This document shows, one piece after another, positions 11,090 to 22,200 of a stretch of 64,000 bases of DNA. This DNA is from Perilla frutescens. Lineage: Eukaryota > Streptophyta > Magnoliopsida > Lamiales > Lamiaceae. The notes under the pieces were generated by a model. It was not told where the DNA came from and did no database searches. It saw nothing but the letters and a program-made list of their open reading frames with translations. The translations under genes were made by a program, and so were the position numbers. The first letter of the stretch is position 1. Each line of letters opens with the position of its first letter. The stretch lies in contig BRKX01000018.1 in the NCBI GenBank assembly GCA_026008535.1, positions 45,873,588 through 45,937,587 of the forward strand. Direction: 5' to 3'.

Positions 11090-11322
11090 TCTCTTGTACA
11101 TAAGATGTACATGAGACGGTCAACGCGTGTTGACTCGGTCAATGCTTTGACCAAAAAATCCGTCAAAATTAGTACCATTTATAATACTGAAAAGTATCAT
11201 TTCAAAGGCTTAAAGTATCAATTATATCCCTAAAAAGTATCACCAATTTTCACAATTTTTTTAGTCAACGCTTTGACCGAGTCAACGCGTTGATCGTCTC
11301 ATATACATTTTATGCACATGAG
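11090..11322. mobile_element. foldback MITE with CGCG-containing arms
   Basis: Left arm: TCTTGTACATAAGATGTACATGAGACG, GTCAACGCGTGTTGACTCGG, TCAATGCTTTGACC. Right arm: the same in reverse complement (GGTCAAAGCATTGACC-type, GAGTCAACGCGTTG, GTCTCATATACATTTTATGC). The arms are about 75 bp with mismatches, and the centre is AT-rich. No protein coding. Confidence 0.7.
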
Positions 11323-11334
11323 TTTTTGCGATAT

Positions 11335-11640
11335 TTTTTTGGTACAGTTACTGGCGAGATAGATTATCCCAAAATAAAGAAACGGTTTTTTCTTTATTAT
11401 AAATTTATTATAATAAATATTTTTTTGGTACACTTACTGGCGAGATAAATTATCCCAAAAATCGAAGAATTATGATAAGGAATTTTCAATCTGGAAAAAA
11501 CATAGTCTGAATTAATTCGAATCAAATAACCTACAATATGATAGAACCGATCCGAAATTGAACGGGCTGGCCTTATTAACATCACTACTTTATATGTTAG
11601 GTGTCTATTTTTACCCAAAATAAAGAAACGGTTTTTCTTT
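11335..11640. repeat. local direct duplications
   Basis: TTTTTTTGGTACAGTTACTGG, GCGAGATAGATTATCCC occurs at about 11333-11371 and again at 11418-11458. AAATAAAGAAACGGTTTTT occurs at 11374 and 11620. AATTTATTATAATAAATATTTTT occurs at 11058 and 11402. These are direct repeats about 85, 245 and 345 bp apart, probably produced by transposon excision and repair or by slippage. Confidence 0.5.
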
Positions 11641-12397
11641 ATTCGAGCAATGAGTTTTGTTGTATAGAAAATTGAGATAGAATCAAGGTACTACTAGGTG
11701 GGGCAGTATTATTTATTATTTCAATAAAAATTTGTATGGAATGTGGAGAAATTTGCGGAGTTGACTGGTTTGAATATTTAATTGTTACACGAAAAACATG
11801 TACGATGGGTGTCTGATTAATTAATTAATTAATTAATTAAGGTCTACATTGGTTAACTCTTTTCATTCAAACAAGGAACACCTATACAAAAAAAAAAAAA
11901 AAAAAAAAAAATCAATCCAACAATATAATACTCTATATGCCCCATATTATGATAATAGTAATCTTTTATTCGTTTTTTCTCCATCTCAAAATTGTAACAA
12001 GCTTTTCTTATTAGATGTATGGTAAATTCTCTTTTTATACTTATTATAATTATGTACCTTTACTTAAATGTTCTTTGAAACCAATAGTAAATAAGGGTAC
12101 ACCATAAAGTATTTTATGAAGTTTTACTTTTTAAAATGCCGATATTTTTTTTTTTTAATATGAAGAAGGGGAATAGACTGTATTAATTTTGGATTAATGT
12201 AGTAGTTAATTTGGGGTATTTTTTTCTTCACTTCCACGTGTTGTGACATGTGACCACAATATAACAAACAAAAAGAGTCTAAGCAACATTATTTAATTTT
12301 TATTTTTAAGTCCAAAGCTACATCACAAAAGAGCCATTCATTGGACCCTGAAAAAAATTTAAAGGAAAGAAAAAAAAGACATTTTCTTTCGTGGGTT
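11641..12397. other. AT-rich spacer with simple repeats
   Basis: An (AATT)n tract lies at about 11818-11840 and an A25-type run at about 11888-11912. No gene seen. Confidence 0.4.
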
Positions 12398-12461
12398 GAA
12401 TGCTTTAATTTTTTTTTTTTACTCACACACCCACACAAGTAGTATTGATGAGATTCAAATC
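12398..12461 (-). mobile_element. SINE, 3' half (interrupted by copia element)
   Basis: The minus strand runs from the B-box half-site toward a poly(A) tail (T run at about 12409-12420 on the plus strand). The target duplication GAATGCTTTAATT is at 12398-12410. The other half of the SINE, with the A box, is at 19548-19605, on the far side of the copia insertion, and the same 13-bp duplication closes it at 19606-19618. Rejoined it would be about 108 bp plus tail. Confidence 0.75.
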
Positions 12462-13215
12462 TGTTGGGTATCAGGCCTGGCTAGGGTTCACCGCTTGGTT
12501 TCCGGCCTCAGCGGTCTACCGCACTCACTGCTCAAGCAGCTGAGAACTTAGAACTTGGCTTTCTGATTCAGAGACACAGCCTCAGACGCTAGATCAAGAA
12601 GATCTAGGGCTTCTTCTTCATAGGCTTGCTAGATCAAGTTATATCTGTAAGGATAAGGACAGAGACAAGTGTTAAATCGAGTAAATATATGAGATAAACC
12701 CACACTGAAACAACCAGAGTATATATATATGTAAAGTATAGAGAGATTTGAGAAAGAAAAGTGCTCAGAGGCACTAGTGGACTCAGATTCTCCCAGGCAC
12801 GGCGGCAAGAGGCAACTCCGGTGACTAATCGGACCCAGACCAGGAGGGGAGGGTGAGATGTAAAGCTTAGATGCTCTCACAACCTTCTTCAACCCAGAGC
12901 AAGTCCGCAACCTCAACTCATAGGCCAACCAGGAACTCACAAGCAGAGATCCAGCCAGAGAAACAGAGGGTTGCAGCGGAGAAGCTCGGAGAAGAAGAAT
13001 CAGAGGTGGGGTTTTCAGTGTGAGGCATGAGAGAGAGAGAGGGTAGGGCGCCGCATTTTGTAGAGGAGAGAGAGAGATGTATAAGGAAAGTTAGGGTTAG
13101 GAGAGATATATATGGGAGGGATACGGGTGTCGGGTAGTGGGCTTAGGGTTTGCAGTTGGGCCAAGAAGAAAAATAATAGAAGTTGGGCCAGAGCAAATTG
13201 GGCCAACAACTCACA
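12462..13215 (-). repeat. 3' LTR of copia-1
   Basis: Begins TGTTGGGTATCAGG and ends CCAACAACTCACA on the plus strand, so TG...CA on either strand. It matches 18790-19542 with about ten differences, including a GA-repeat length change (gagagagagaggg versus gagagagaggg). The minus-strand open frames here are LTR by-products, not genes. Confidence 0.95.
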
Positions 13216-13568
13216 TATCCACCTTTGGCCCTATTTGGTCTGTCATAGTCACCAAGGAAATTGCTTGCCAAGAACTAGGGAATCTTCATCACTGCCCTTA
13301 TTTTTACTCATTACTTATCTTTGTCAAGATAAGGTCAGAGAGGGTGAGATATAATGCTCTGCGCATTATACTCAGTCTCACACAACTTGAGACCAACCCC
13401 AAGTACACTGACTCCAGTCAGAATGTGACTTTCCCAGTCCAGTGTACTTATATATCCAGGTACCAAGAAGAGAGGGAGAGGGAGAAGAGAGAGGGAGAGA
13501 AAAAAGGGCCCTTTTGGGCAGATCAGGATCCCACAGGGATGGTCAGGGGATCCACCCTTTACAGATCT

Positions 13569-15851
13569 TCAAGTCACCATGTTTAGAGCCTTTTTACAGG
13601 CTTCTAGTTTTGCCACAGGTAGGACTTTAGTTCCCATGTCTAAGGGATTGTATTCAGATGGGATTTTATCCAAGAGAATTTCTCCTTTTTCCACAACATC
13701 ACGGATAAAGTGGAACCTCACATCAATGTGTTTTGTCCTGTCATGAAAAACAGGATTTTTGCACAGCTGAATAGCAGACTGGCTATCAGAATACAAGGAA
13801 GGTATATCATTAATGTATTTAATCTCAGATAGGACACCCTTTAGCCAAATGGCTTCTTTTACAGCCTCAGTTGCAGCAATATATTCAGATTCAGTAGAAG
13901 ACAAGGCAACAATATTCTGCAATTGTGATTTCCAGCTAATACAAGCATTACATAAGGTAAAGGCATATGAGGTTGTGGATTTTCTTTGGTCCCTATCATT
14001 TGCATAGTTAGAGTCAACATATCCCACACATTGAACACCATCAGAGGATTTTGAAAATAATAAGCCATGGGACATAGTGTATTTCAAATATCTTAGCAGC
14101 CATTTTAAAGCTTCCCAATGAGGCATTCCAGGATTTGCCATAAATCTACTCAAGCAAGACACAACATAAGCAATATCAGGCCTTGTGCTAGTCATCAAGT
14201 ACATCACAGATCCAATAGCATTAGCATAAGGGACAGATTGCATTTCTTTTATTTCAGAGTCAGATTTGGGACATTGATCTTTACTTAGAATAAAATGAGA
14301 GGCAAGAGGCACAGATACAGCTTTACTGCTTTCCATATTAAATTTTTTCAAGACTTGTTCAGTGTAAGCAGTTTGATGCAATTTAAGAGTGTTGTTTGCT
14401 CTATCTCTGTCTATGTTCATGCCAAGGATTTTCTTTGCATCACCAAGATCCTTCATATCAAAATTAGCACACAAGCAAGATTGGATATGCTTCACAGTAT
14501 TCAGACAAGGGCTAATCAGAAGCATGTCATCAACATAAAGAAGAAGGAACACAGGCACTCCAGATTTCATATAGTATAAGCAATGATCAAATTTACTCCT
14601 AGTGAAGTTCAAACTTTGCATGCACTTGTCAAATTTAATGTTCCATTGTCTTGGGGATTGTTTTAAACCATACAAGGATTTTTTCAATAAGCATACATGG
14701 TTAGGGTGTTCTTTATCAATGTATCCTTCAGGTTGATGCATATATATATTGTTTTCAAGCTCACCATGCAAAAAGGCAGTTGTAACATCCATTTGTTTCA
14801 ATTCCCAATCAAAATGAGCAGTTAAAGCAAGCATTATTCTCACAGTTGTAAATTTAACCACAGGAGCAAAGATCTCATTATAATCAATCCCTTCTTTTTG
14901 TGTGAATCCTTTAGCTACAAGCCTTGCTTTGTATCTAACATTATTTATTTCTTGTTTGATTTTAAAGAGCCACTTGCATTCAACAACAGAGCATGATTCA
15001 GGTCTTTCAACTAATATCCAAGTGTTGTTATCATGCAAGGATTTCATTTCAGAATTCATGGCAGTGATCCATTTATCAGAATCCACAGAATTAATAGCTT
15101 CCTTGTAAGAATTAGGCTCAAATTGATCCACATTACTGAATACATTGAAGGCATACATAGACAGATTGTAATCATCATACTTGGCAGGTACATTAATATT
15201 TCTTCTAGGTCTATCCTTAGCAAGTTGATAATTACTCAAGTCATTCATGGTAGGCACAGGTTCAGGAGTAGATTCAGATTCATTTGAGCTAGTTTCAGGA
15301 TTAGATACAACCATATTATCACTGTCATTATTTGAGGCTGAGTCATCAGGATTAATATCATCAATTAAGGCATCATTAACAACAGGTTCAGGTATAGAGG
15401 GGGAGGGATCATCCACATTATTATCATTATTAGAAGAAAACAAGTAGTCATCAAAATTTTTATTCAAGATTTGCAAATTTTCCACATGTTCAGATGTAGC
15501 AAAGGGTTCCTTTTCAGGTATGCAAGGAAAATCAAGTTCATTAAACATCACATCTCTGCTTATGCAAGTTTTAAAACCAGGAACACTCTTATCCCATAAT
15601 CTGTAACCTTTAATACCCTCAGGATAACCAAGGAAGACACATTTTCTTGCTCTGGGGTCAAGTTTACTCAGTTTTTGATGCACATAAGCAGCACAGCCAA
15701 AGATTCTCAGATTATTCAAGCAAGTAGGTTTGTTATAAAACACAGATTCAGGGAGTTTACCATGCAAAGGAACAGATGGAGATCTATTAATCAAGTAACA
15801 TGCAGTCATTAAAGCTTCACCCCCAAAAAGGTTTTTCAAGACCAGAGGCAA
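13569..15851 (-). pseudogene. copia-1 pol, downstream part: integrase C-terminus, reverse transcriptase, RNase H
   Basis: About 760 codons without a stop. It opens inside the integrase (ACYLINRSPS at residues 17-26), continues with the integrase C-terminal region (RIFGCAAYVHQKLSK) and an acidic Ser/Asn/Asp-rich linker at about 140-200. The RT follows: QMDVTTAFLHG with the first Asp at about 354, SLYGLKQSP at about 392, YVDD at 439-442. RNase H ends the protein (GYVDSNYANDRDQRKSTTSY and SSTESEYIA). All catalytic residues look intact. The shift that cuts it from the upstream part is one extra G in a G5 run at 15820-15824, where FWGEA is expected. It produces DNA copies of the element's RNA. Confidence 0.9.
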
Positions 15852-16056
15852 TTAACAAACTTCTTACTTTATCAAGCAAGGTCCTATTCATTCTTTCAGC
15901 CACTCCATTTTGCTGTGGAGTGTATGGAACAGTCTTATGTCTTTTTATTCCTCTAATAGAACACCAATGATCAATGGCTTGATTACAAAATTCTAGACCA
16001 TTATCAGTTCTAAGACATTTTATATTCTTATTAGTTTGAGTTTGAATTTCTGTAGC

Positions 16057-17997
16057 CTATTTAGAAAACTTAGTAAACACATCAGATTTGTTTTTCATTA
16101 AGAACACCCAAGTTTTTCTGGAAAAATCATCAATTATAGATAAGAAAAAAACATTTCCACCATGAGTTGGATCCCTTGCAGGACCCCAAACATCAGCATG
16201 CAGGTATTCAAGTATTTCAGAACTGACATGCTTTCTTGGATAAGGAATGGTAGCAGGCAGAGACACTTTATGATGTTTACCAAGCACACAAGGTTCACAG
16301 AAGGTCACATTGGATATCTTATCATTTCCAAAAGCACCAGCTTTACTCAGGATTTCCAAACCTTTATTACTCATGTGACTTAACTTAGCATGCCAAAGGG
16401 TAGTTTTATCATGTTGAACAACATTAACAATAGGCAAAGGGACAGATTCAGCAGTCACAGCATACAGGTCACCTTTTCTTGGAGCATTAAAGTATAACAT
16501 TGAATCCTTTTCAAATTTGAACCTTAAATTATTCACAGAACCATCAATCATATGATCAACAATTTTAGACACAGAGAGCAGGTTGAATTTTAATTTTGGA
16601 ACATATCTTACTTCATTCAAGGTTAACATAGATCCATTCTCAAACTTTAAGCATACATCTCCCTTTCCAAGGATTTCACAGTTTTGGCCATCAGCCAATG
16701 CAACATGCCCAGAGTTCATGAAGTTTAAATTATAAAACATGTCCTTAAAAGGGGTAACATGGAATGTGCAACCAGAATCAATCAACCACTCATTATTATG
16801 CACATTTTTTGAAATAGCATTGGTATAATTAATAAACTGAAAATCATATACATCATGTACCATATATATACCACTGCCATCATAGTTTTCATGCATATTA
16901 TGGATTTCAGGATCATGAGATGTCAGGCCATAATCATGAGGGTTCAAATCAAACAACTGAGAATTATAGTGCATCACATTATTGGCATGATTATGCATGT
17001 AACCTTTGTTCTTTTTAGGCAGCTTGCATATATTTGAAAAATGACCTGGTTTTCCACAATTCCAGCATGTTTTCCTTGGTTTTTGATCAGAATTGGGATA
17101 GTAAGCATGATTTGGAACATGATTTGGAGCAATATGACCATGATTATGAGCATAGTTATGGGAATGAGCATGATTAGGAGCATGAGCAGGGAATTTATAC
17201 ATAGAATCAGAAGAGTGAGAGGAATGAGCATAATTTGGATTCATTTGCCTCATTTTCATTTCTCTACTATGTCTTTCAGCAACCAGCACACTTGGATTCT
17301 CAGGATTCACAAAAGGTTTTTTAAACTCATGATTTCTGTTATTCACATACATGATATCATTCTGCAGAGGCTTAGATTTAAGTTGTTTGATCTCATTTTC
17401 CTTAGTTTTCAGGCAGCTAATAATCATATCACATGTAACTTTTGATCCACCATATTTCAAGGCAGTTTTCACATCAGAAAAGGTTTCAGGAATAGATCCA
17501 AGCAAAATTTGAGCAGAATATTTTTCCAAAGTGTCATCACCAGCTAATTTCAAATCCTTTAAAAGTTTTAAAAATTCCTCAACATTAGTATCAACATCTT
17601 TTGAAGGATCCATTTTAAAATTCATAATCTGATTTTGCAAAGAATAAGCAGCTTCTTCAGAGGTAGCAGCATATAAAGAAGTCAAATTTTCCCATAAATC
17701 TTTAGCACATTTAAGATGGGATACTTTTCTCACAACAGAACTGTTTAAATTCAACAAAATAGTGGCTCTGGCACTAGCATTCAATTTAATGAGATTTTTA
17801 TCAGTTTCTTTTTCACTAATTCTTTCATAAATAGCATCTTGCAAATTTTCTTTAGTTAAAATGCATTCAACTCGAGTCTGCCAATCACCAAATTCATCGT
17901 TTCCATTAAAATGCACAACATTCAAATTATTCATCATGCCAGAACACACAGAAACACCCAGAATGCAAGAATCCACCTTAAAATGCACTGGGAACAC
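16057..17997 (-). pseudogene. copia-1 gag, protease and integrase N-terminal part
   Basis: 646 codons ending in TAG at 16057-16059. The likely start is the MMNNLN site about 20 residues in. The gag domain follows (HFNGNDEFGDWQTR at ~29-42; LWENLTSLYA at ~101). A His/Asn/Ala-rich linker at ~258-300 has eleven histidines, then a CCHC knuckle CWNCGKPGHFSNIC at 311-324. Protease active site WLIDSGCTFHVTP (DSG at 407-409). The integrase HHCC zinc site (HAKLSH and CEPCVLGKHH) and the first catalytic-core Asp (LHADVWGP) come before the stop. Downstream of the stop the same frame continues through RTDNG and the PYTPQQNGVAER motif, so a single stop is the only break before the G-run shift. Confidence 0.9.
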
Positions 17998-17999
17998 AG

Positions 18000-18770
18000 A
18001 AAATTCACCAAATAACCAGAAAATTCACCAAATAACCAGAAAAATTCACCAAATACCAAATTTCACCACAAAGGTAACAGGCTGACCACCAAAAAAACAC
18101 TTTAGAACAGGAGAGAACACTCCACAGGCCCTAAGAAGGGTGCACAAGGGGAATTTAGAGCTGAGGCTATCCCAGTTCTCAGCACAGATTTATCTGTGGA
18201 GTAGGGGTTCACTCAGGTCAATCCCAAAACCCTACTAGGCCACCAATAAGACTTAGGAACACTAAGTCTTAACACAGCAACTCTGAAACAGAGTTTTCAG
18301 ATCAGATTCCTTCCAGGAATCACCACAACAGCAATAAGACACTATCAGAGACAATGCAAGGAACTTAGAGCAATCAAGGCAGGGAAATAGCACCAAAACC
18401 AACCCAGAAAACCCCCCCCCTCTTATCACCTGAAAATCCCTTACCAAAATTAGCTATCGGGGCAACCCGCTTTGAGGAGACCCACAGGGGAATCCAGACG
18501 GTCCCGACCGTAAACTATATTTTGGGAAAAGGCGTGGAATGCCAAGGGATAAACAGAGAGTAGAGAGGAAGCAAGATAGGAATGCCAAGGGATAAACAGA
18601 TACCACAACAGGGAGTTTTAGGGTTTTAGAATTATACCAGAGCCGGTCTTCTCAGGCAGGAGAAGACCGGACTTACCAAATGTTTCAAGCCCAGGGGGGC
18701 GACTCGGCGCGGCCCTTACCGGCGGCGGGGTGAGGTAGATGTAGGCAGGAGGGTGCCCCAACCAGGCCAC
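18000..18770 (-). other. copia-1 leader between primer-binding site and gag
   Basis: Non-coding leader. Contains a 3-fold direct repeat of AAATTCACCAAATAACCAGA at about 18000-18055, a C9 run near 18411, a duplicated word GGAATGCCAAGGGATAAACAG (18536 and 18579) and a GC-rich patch at 18690-18730. Confidence 0.6.
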
Positions 18771-18788
18771 AACCTGGCTCTGATACCA
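18771..18788 (-). other. tRNA-iMet primer-binding site of copia-1
   Basis: Minus strand TGGTATCAGAGCCAGGTT, one base from the LTR end at 18790, the standard initiator-Met PBS of plant copia elements. Confidence 0.92.
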
Positions 18789-18789
18789 C

Positions 18790-19542
18790 TGTTGGGTATC
18801 AGGCCTGGCTAGGGTTCACCGCTTGGTTTCCGGCCTCGGCGGTCTACCGCACTCACTGCTCAAGCAGCTGAGAACTTAGAACTTGGCTTTCTGATTCAGA
18901 GACACAGCCTCAGACGCTAGATCAAGAAGATCTAGGGCTTCTTCTTCATAAGCTTGCTAGATCAAGTGTATATCTGTAAGGATAAGGACAGAGACAAGTG
19001 TTAGATCGAGTAAATATATGAGATAAACCCACACTGAAACAACCAGAGTATATATATATGTAAAGTATAGAGAGATTTGAGAAAGAAAAGTGCTCAGAGG
19101 CACTAGTGGACTCAGATTCTCCCAGGCACGGCGGCAAGAGGCAACTCCGGTGACTAATCGGACCCAGACCAGGAGGGGAGGGTGAGATGTAAAGCTTAGA
19201 TGCTCTCACAACCTTCTTCAACCCAGAGCAAGTCCGCAACCTCAACTCATAGGCCAACCAGGAACTCACAAGCAGAGATCCAGCCAGAGAAAAAGAGAGT
19301 TGCAGCGGAGAAGCTCGGAGAAGAAGAATCAGAGGTGGGGTTTTCAGTGTGAGGCATGAGAGAGAGAGGGTAGGGCGCCGCATTTTGTAGAGGAGAGAGA
19401 GAGATGTATAAGGAAAGTTAGGGTTAGGAGAGATATATATGGGAGGGATACGGGTGTCGGGTAGTGGGCTTAGGGTTTGCAGTTGGGCCAAGAAGAAAAA
19501 TAATAGAAGTTGGGCCAGAGCAAATTGGGCCAACAACTCACA
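18790..19542 (-). repeat. 5' LTR of copia-1
   Basis: Same TG...CA limits as the left copy. A TATA-like tract (ATATATATAC on either strand) lies at about 19049-19060. GA repeats occur near 19358-19370 and 19393-19403. Confidence 0.95.
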
Positions 19543-19547
19543 GAATC

Positions 19548-19618
19548 CGTTATCTTTACTCTCCAAGCAATTTCATTTCACCACTAGGTCAGTCTTATCG
19601 GGACAGAATGCTTTAATT
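19548..19618 (-). mobile_element. SINE, 5' half (with A box)
   Basis: On the minus strand the sequence starts TGTCCCGATAAGACTGACC, with the RNA polymerase III A box TGACCTAGTGGT, then meets the copia LTR within a B box (GGATTTGAATCTC across the junction). The target duplication GAATGCTTTAATT is at 19606-19618, identical to 12398-12410. Confidence 0.75.
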
Positions 19619-19963
19619 CTTTAAACCGTGGCTATTAGCTAGTAGCTTAGACAGATTTAATTTTTATATCAATCTCAAAGTTATCAATTGATAAGCCTAT
19701 GGTTTTTGATTTCTCAAAAACAACATTCGTCCATTGTTTTTTGGTTTACCCAATCGAGAGAAATATGTTTAGATCAAATTACTCTTTTACGCTGATGCCC
19801 ATGATATACATGAATTCATGAATATAATTAATTAGAGTTAATTGTCTCTATGATAATATGATCTTTATACATTTTTTTTGGGACACGATCTTTTAATTTT
19901 GACATGAAATATACAAATAAAATTCGATGGAATTCATCTATCGTCCAATCATATGCTTATAAT
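19619..19963. other. AT-rich spacer between two copia elements
   Basis: No gene seen. Ends with ATAAT, the left target duplication of the next element. Confidence 0.5.
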
Positions 19964-20240
19964 TGTTGTTATGTAATCCCTGATTCTTTACTAGTTAGTT
20001 AGTAGAATATATTTTCTTTTATCTGCAATCTTAATTTTGTTTTAGTTAGACCAATTCTTATGTTTTTCAGTTAGTAGTGCCATGAAAGTAGGAATCTTAG
20101 CTTATTATAAATACGCTAGTTGTAATTGATTTTATAATGCAGAATTTTTCTCTTCCATTAGAAATATAAAAAGCTTTCTCTGCATACATATATATTGTCT
20201 TCTCCGGTTCTAACTTATGAAAAAAACAGTAGTTCTAACA
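19964..20240 (+). repeat. 5' LTR of copia-2
   Basis: TGTTGTTATG...TTCTAACA. TATA box TTATAAATAC at about 20105-20114. Confidence 0.92.
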
Positions 20241-20241
20241 G

Positions 20242-20259
20242 TGGTATCAGAGCCAGGTT
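20242..20259 (+). other. tRNA-iMet primer-binding site of copia-2
   Basis: TGGTATCAGAGCCAGGTT one base after the 5' LTR. Confidence 0.92.
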
Positions 20260-20264
20260 AGTCA

Positions 20265-21160
20265 ATGAACGGCTCAACTCAAGTTTCTGTTCCCATCTTG
20301 ACTATGAAAAATTACATTCGATGGAGTGTTCAAATGAGAGTTCTTTTTGACTACCATGAATTGCTAAGTGTGGTAGAGGATGGAGTTCCCAAGATTGCTG
20401 AAACAGCAACTAATGCACAAAAGAATGCTCATCGTGACGTGACGAAGAAGGACAAGAAGACATTATATCACATTCATCAAGGGGTGAATGATGAAGTTTT
20501 TGAGAAGATTGCAGATGCAACAACGTCAAAGGAAGCTTGGGACACCCTGCTGACATCATTTAAAGGTGCAGAGAAAGTTAAGAAGGTAAGACTTCAAACC
20601 TTAAGACGTCAATATGAACTTCTACAAATGGAATCTTCTAAAAATGTTTCAGATTATATAAGTCGAGTTCTTGGTTTAATTAATCAAATGAAAACCAATA
20701 GGGAGGAATATTCTGAACAGTTAGAAGTTGAAAAAGTGTTGCGAACTCTAACACCAAGATTTAAGCATATTGTGGTGGCAATAGAGGAGTCTCATGATTT
20801 CTCGGAGATGACAATTGATGAGTTATCCAGAACATTGCAAGCACACGAGCAACGCATGAATGAGAAGCAGATTGAAAAGCCAATTAAGTAGGCCTTTCAA
20901 GGTCAAGTCTTCACCAAAGATGAACGTGCAAGTGACACTAGTTCCAGACACAATAGTTCTCGGGGTGGAGGATGAGGACGTGGATGTGGAGGTCACACTA
21001 ACCACAGCGGACGAGGACGTGGATCTCAAAACTACTTTCAAAGTAAAGAAGGGAGATCTGGAGACCACCAAGAGCGCAACTCGAACTCTAGAGGTCGTAT
21101 GACAAAACCAATGTAGAATGCTATAGATGTCATAAATTTGGACATTATGCAAATGAGTGC
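20265..21160 (+). pseudogene. copia-2 gag
   Basis: The 208-codon frame from the ATG at 20265 has the copia gag domain (NYIRWSVQMRVLFDYHEL; later EAWDTLLTSFKGAEKVKK, then LRRQYELLQMESSKNVSDYI). A stop at 20889 ends it. Gag continues in another frame as a Gly/Arg-rich stretch and a CCHC knuckle, CYRCHKFGHYANEC, at 21119-21160. The frame is thus shifted around 20890-21110. Confidence 0.85.
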
Positions 21161-22200
21161 AGGGATAATGATCAATAGGGCTCAATATGCACAAGGAAGT
21201 GATGATGAAAGTCATGCTCTCTTGATGGTTACAGCAACTAATAAAGCACCAAACTATCACACTTGGTTTCTTGACACCGGATGTACGAATCACATGTGTG
21301 GCAAGAAGGAGTTATTTTCTTATCTCGATGAATCATTAAGAACAACAGTAAAATTTGCCAATGACAGCTCAATTCATGTTATGGGAAGAGGAAAGATTTT
21401 TATTAAATTGAAGAATGGAGACCATAGCTACATCTCTGATGTCTTCTACGTACCAGCTATGAAAAGTAACCTGCTTAGCATTGGTCAGCTACTGGAGAAG
21501 GGATATTCAATGAGTATCCAGAACAAAGAATTCTCCATATTTGACAAAATAGGTACGCTTGTTCTGAAGTCTCCTCTAACCATTAATAGAATGTTCCGTG
21601 TGGATATTTCTAGTGGTAGCTACACATGCATGAATGCTATTGTGAAAGATGAATCTTGGTTGTGGCATCTTCGTTTTGGACATTTAAATTTCTGAAGCTT
21701 AAGGTTGCTTGCTCAGAAAAATATGGTGACTGGTCTACCAAGCATTCAACATCATGATCAGTTATGTGAGGCATGTGTTCTTGGAAAGTAAAATAGACTT
21801 CCTTTTGTTAAACGAAATCAGAAAGCCTCACAACCACTTGATCTTATTCACTCTGATGTGTGTGGCCCGATGAAGACACCGTCAATTGGGAAAATTAGGT
21901 ATTTTCTCACTTTCATTGATGACTATAGCAGAAAAATATGAGTTTATTTTCTTCAACATAAATCTGATGTCTTTGAGAATTTTCAGAAATTTAAAGCCCT
22001 TGTGGAAAGGGAAAGTGGTCGAGTTATTAAGATGCTAAGAAGTGATGGTGGAGGAGAATATATATCTACTGAGTTTATCAATTTTTGTGAGGAGCATGGA
22101 ATCGAGCACGAAGTCACATTTCCTTACACTCCACAGCACAATGGAGTTGTCGAACGAAAAAATAGGACAATAATGGATATGACAAGAAGCTTGTTAAAGG
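21161..22200 (+). pseudogene. copia-2 protease and integrase core
   Basis: Protease active site WFLDTGCTNHMCG near 21265-21300 (DTG intact). The integrase zinc site starts at WHLRFGHLNF and is cut by a stop at about 21693; further stops are at about 21789 (after ACVLGK) and 21940. The catalytic core continues from 22002 with LRSDGGGEYIS and PYTPQHNGVVERKN, where the second Asp and the Glu of the DDE triad sit. Confidence 0.85.

Larger units (their letters stand above)
12462..19542 (-). mobile_element. complete Ty1/copia retrotransposon (copia-1)
   Basis: 7.08 kb, minus strand, with two LTRs of 754 and 753 bp that differ at only about ten positions by eye. The initiator-Met primer-binding site is next to the right LTR, followed by one gag-PR-INT-RT-RNase H polyprotein. 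The flanking 5-mers AAATC (12457-12461) and GAATC (19543-19547) are a one-mismatch target duplication. Near-identical LTRs mean recent insertion. Only two lesions stop the polyprotein: a stop at 16057-16059 and a +1 shift in a G run at 15820-15824. It landed in the B box of a SINE. Confidence 0.95.

Noticed and set aside
12629..13586. Several open frames of 60-150 codons on both strands, and the 206-codon frame at 18946-19566
   Set aside because: They lie in the two LTRs of copia-1 and its 3' flank, occur in both LTR copies, and have no protein similarity.
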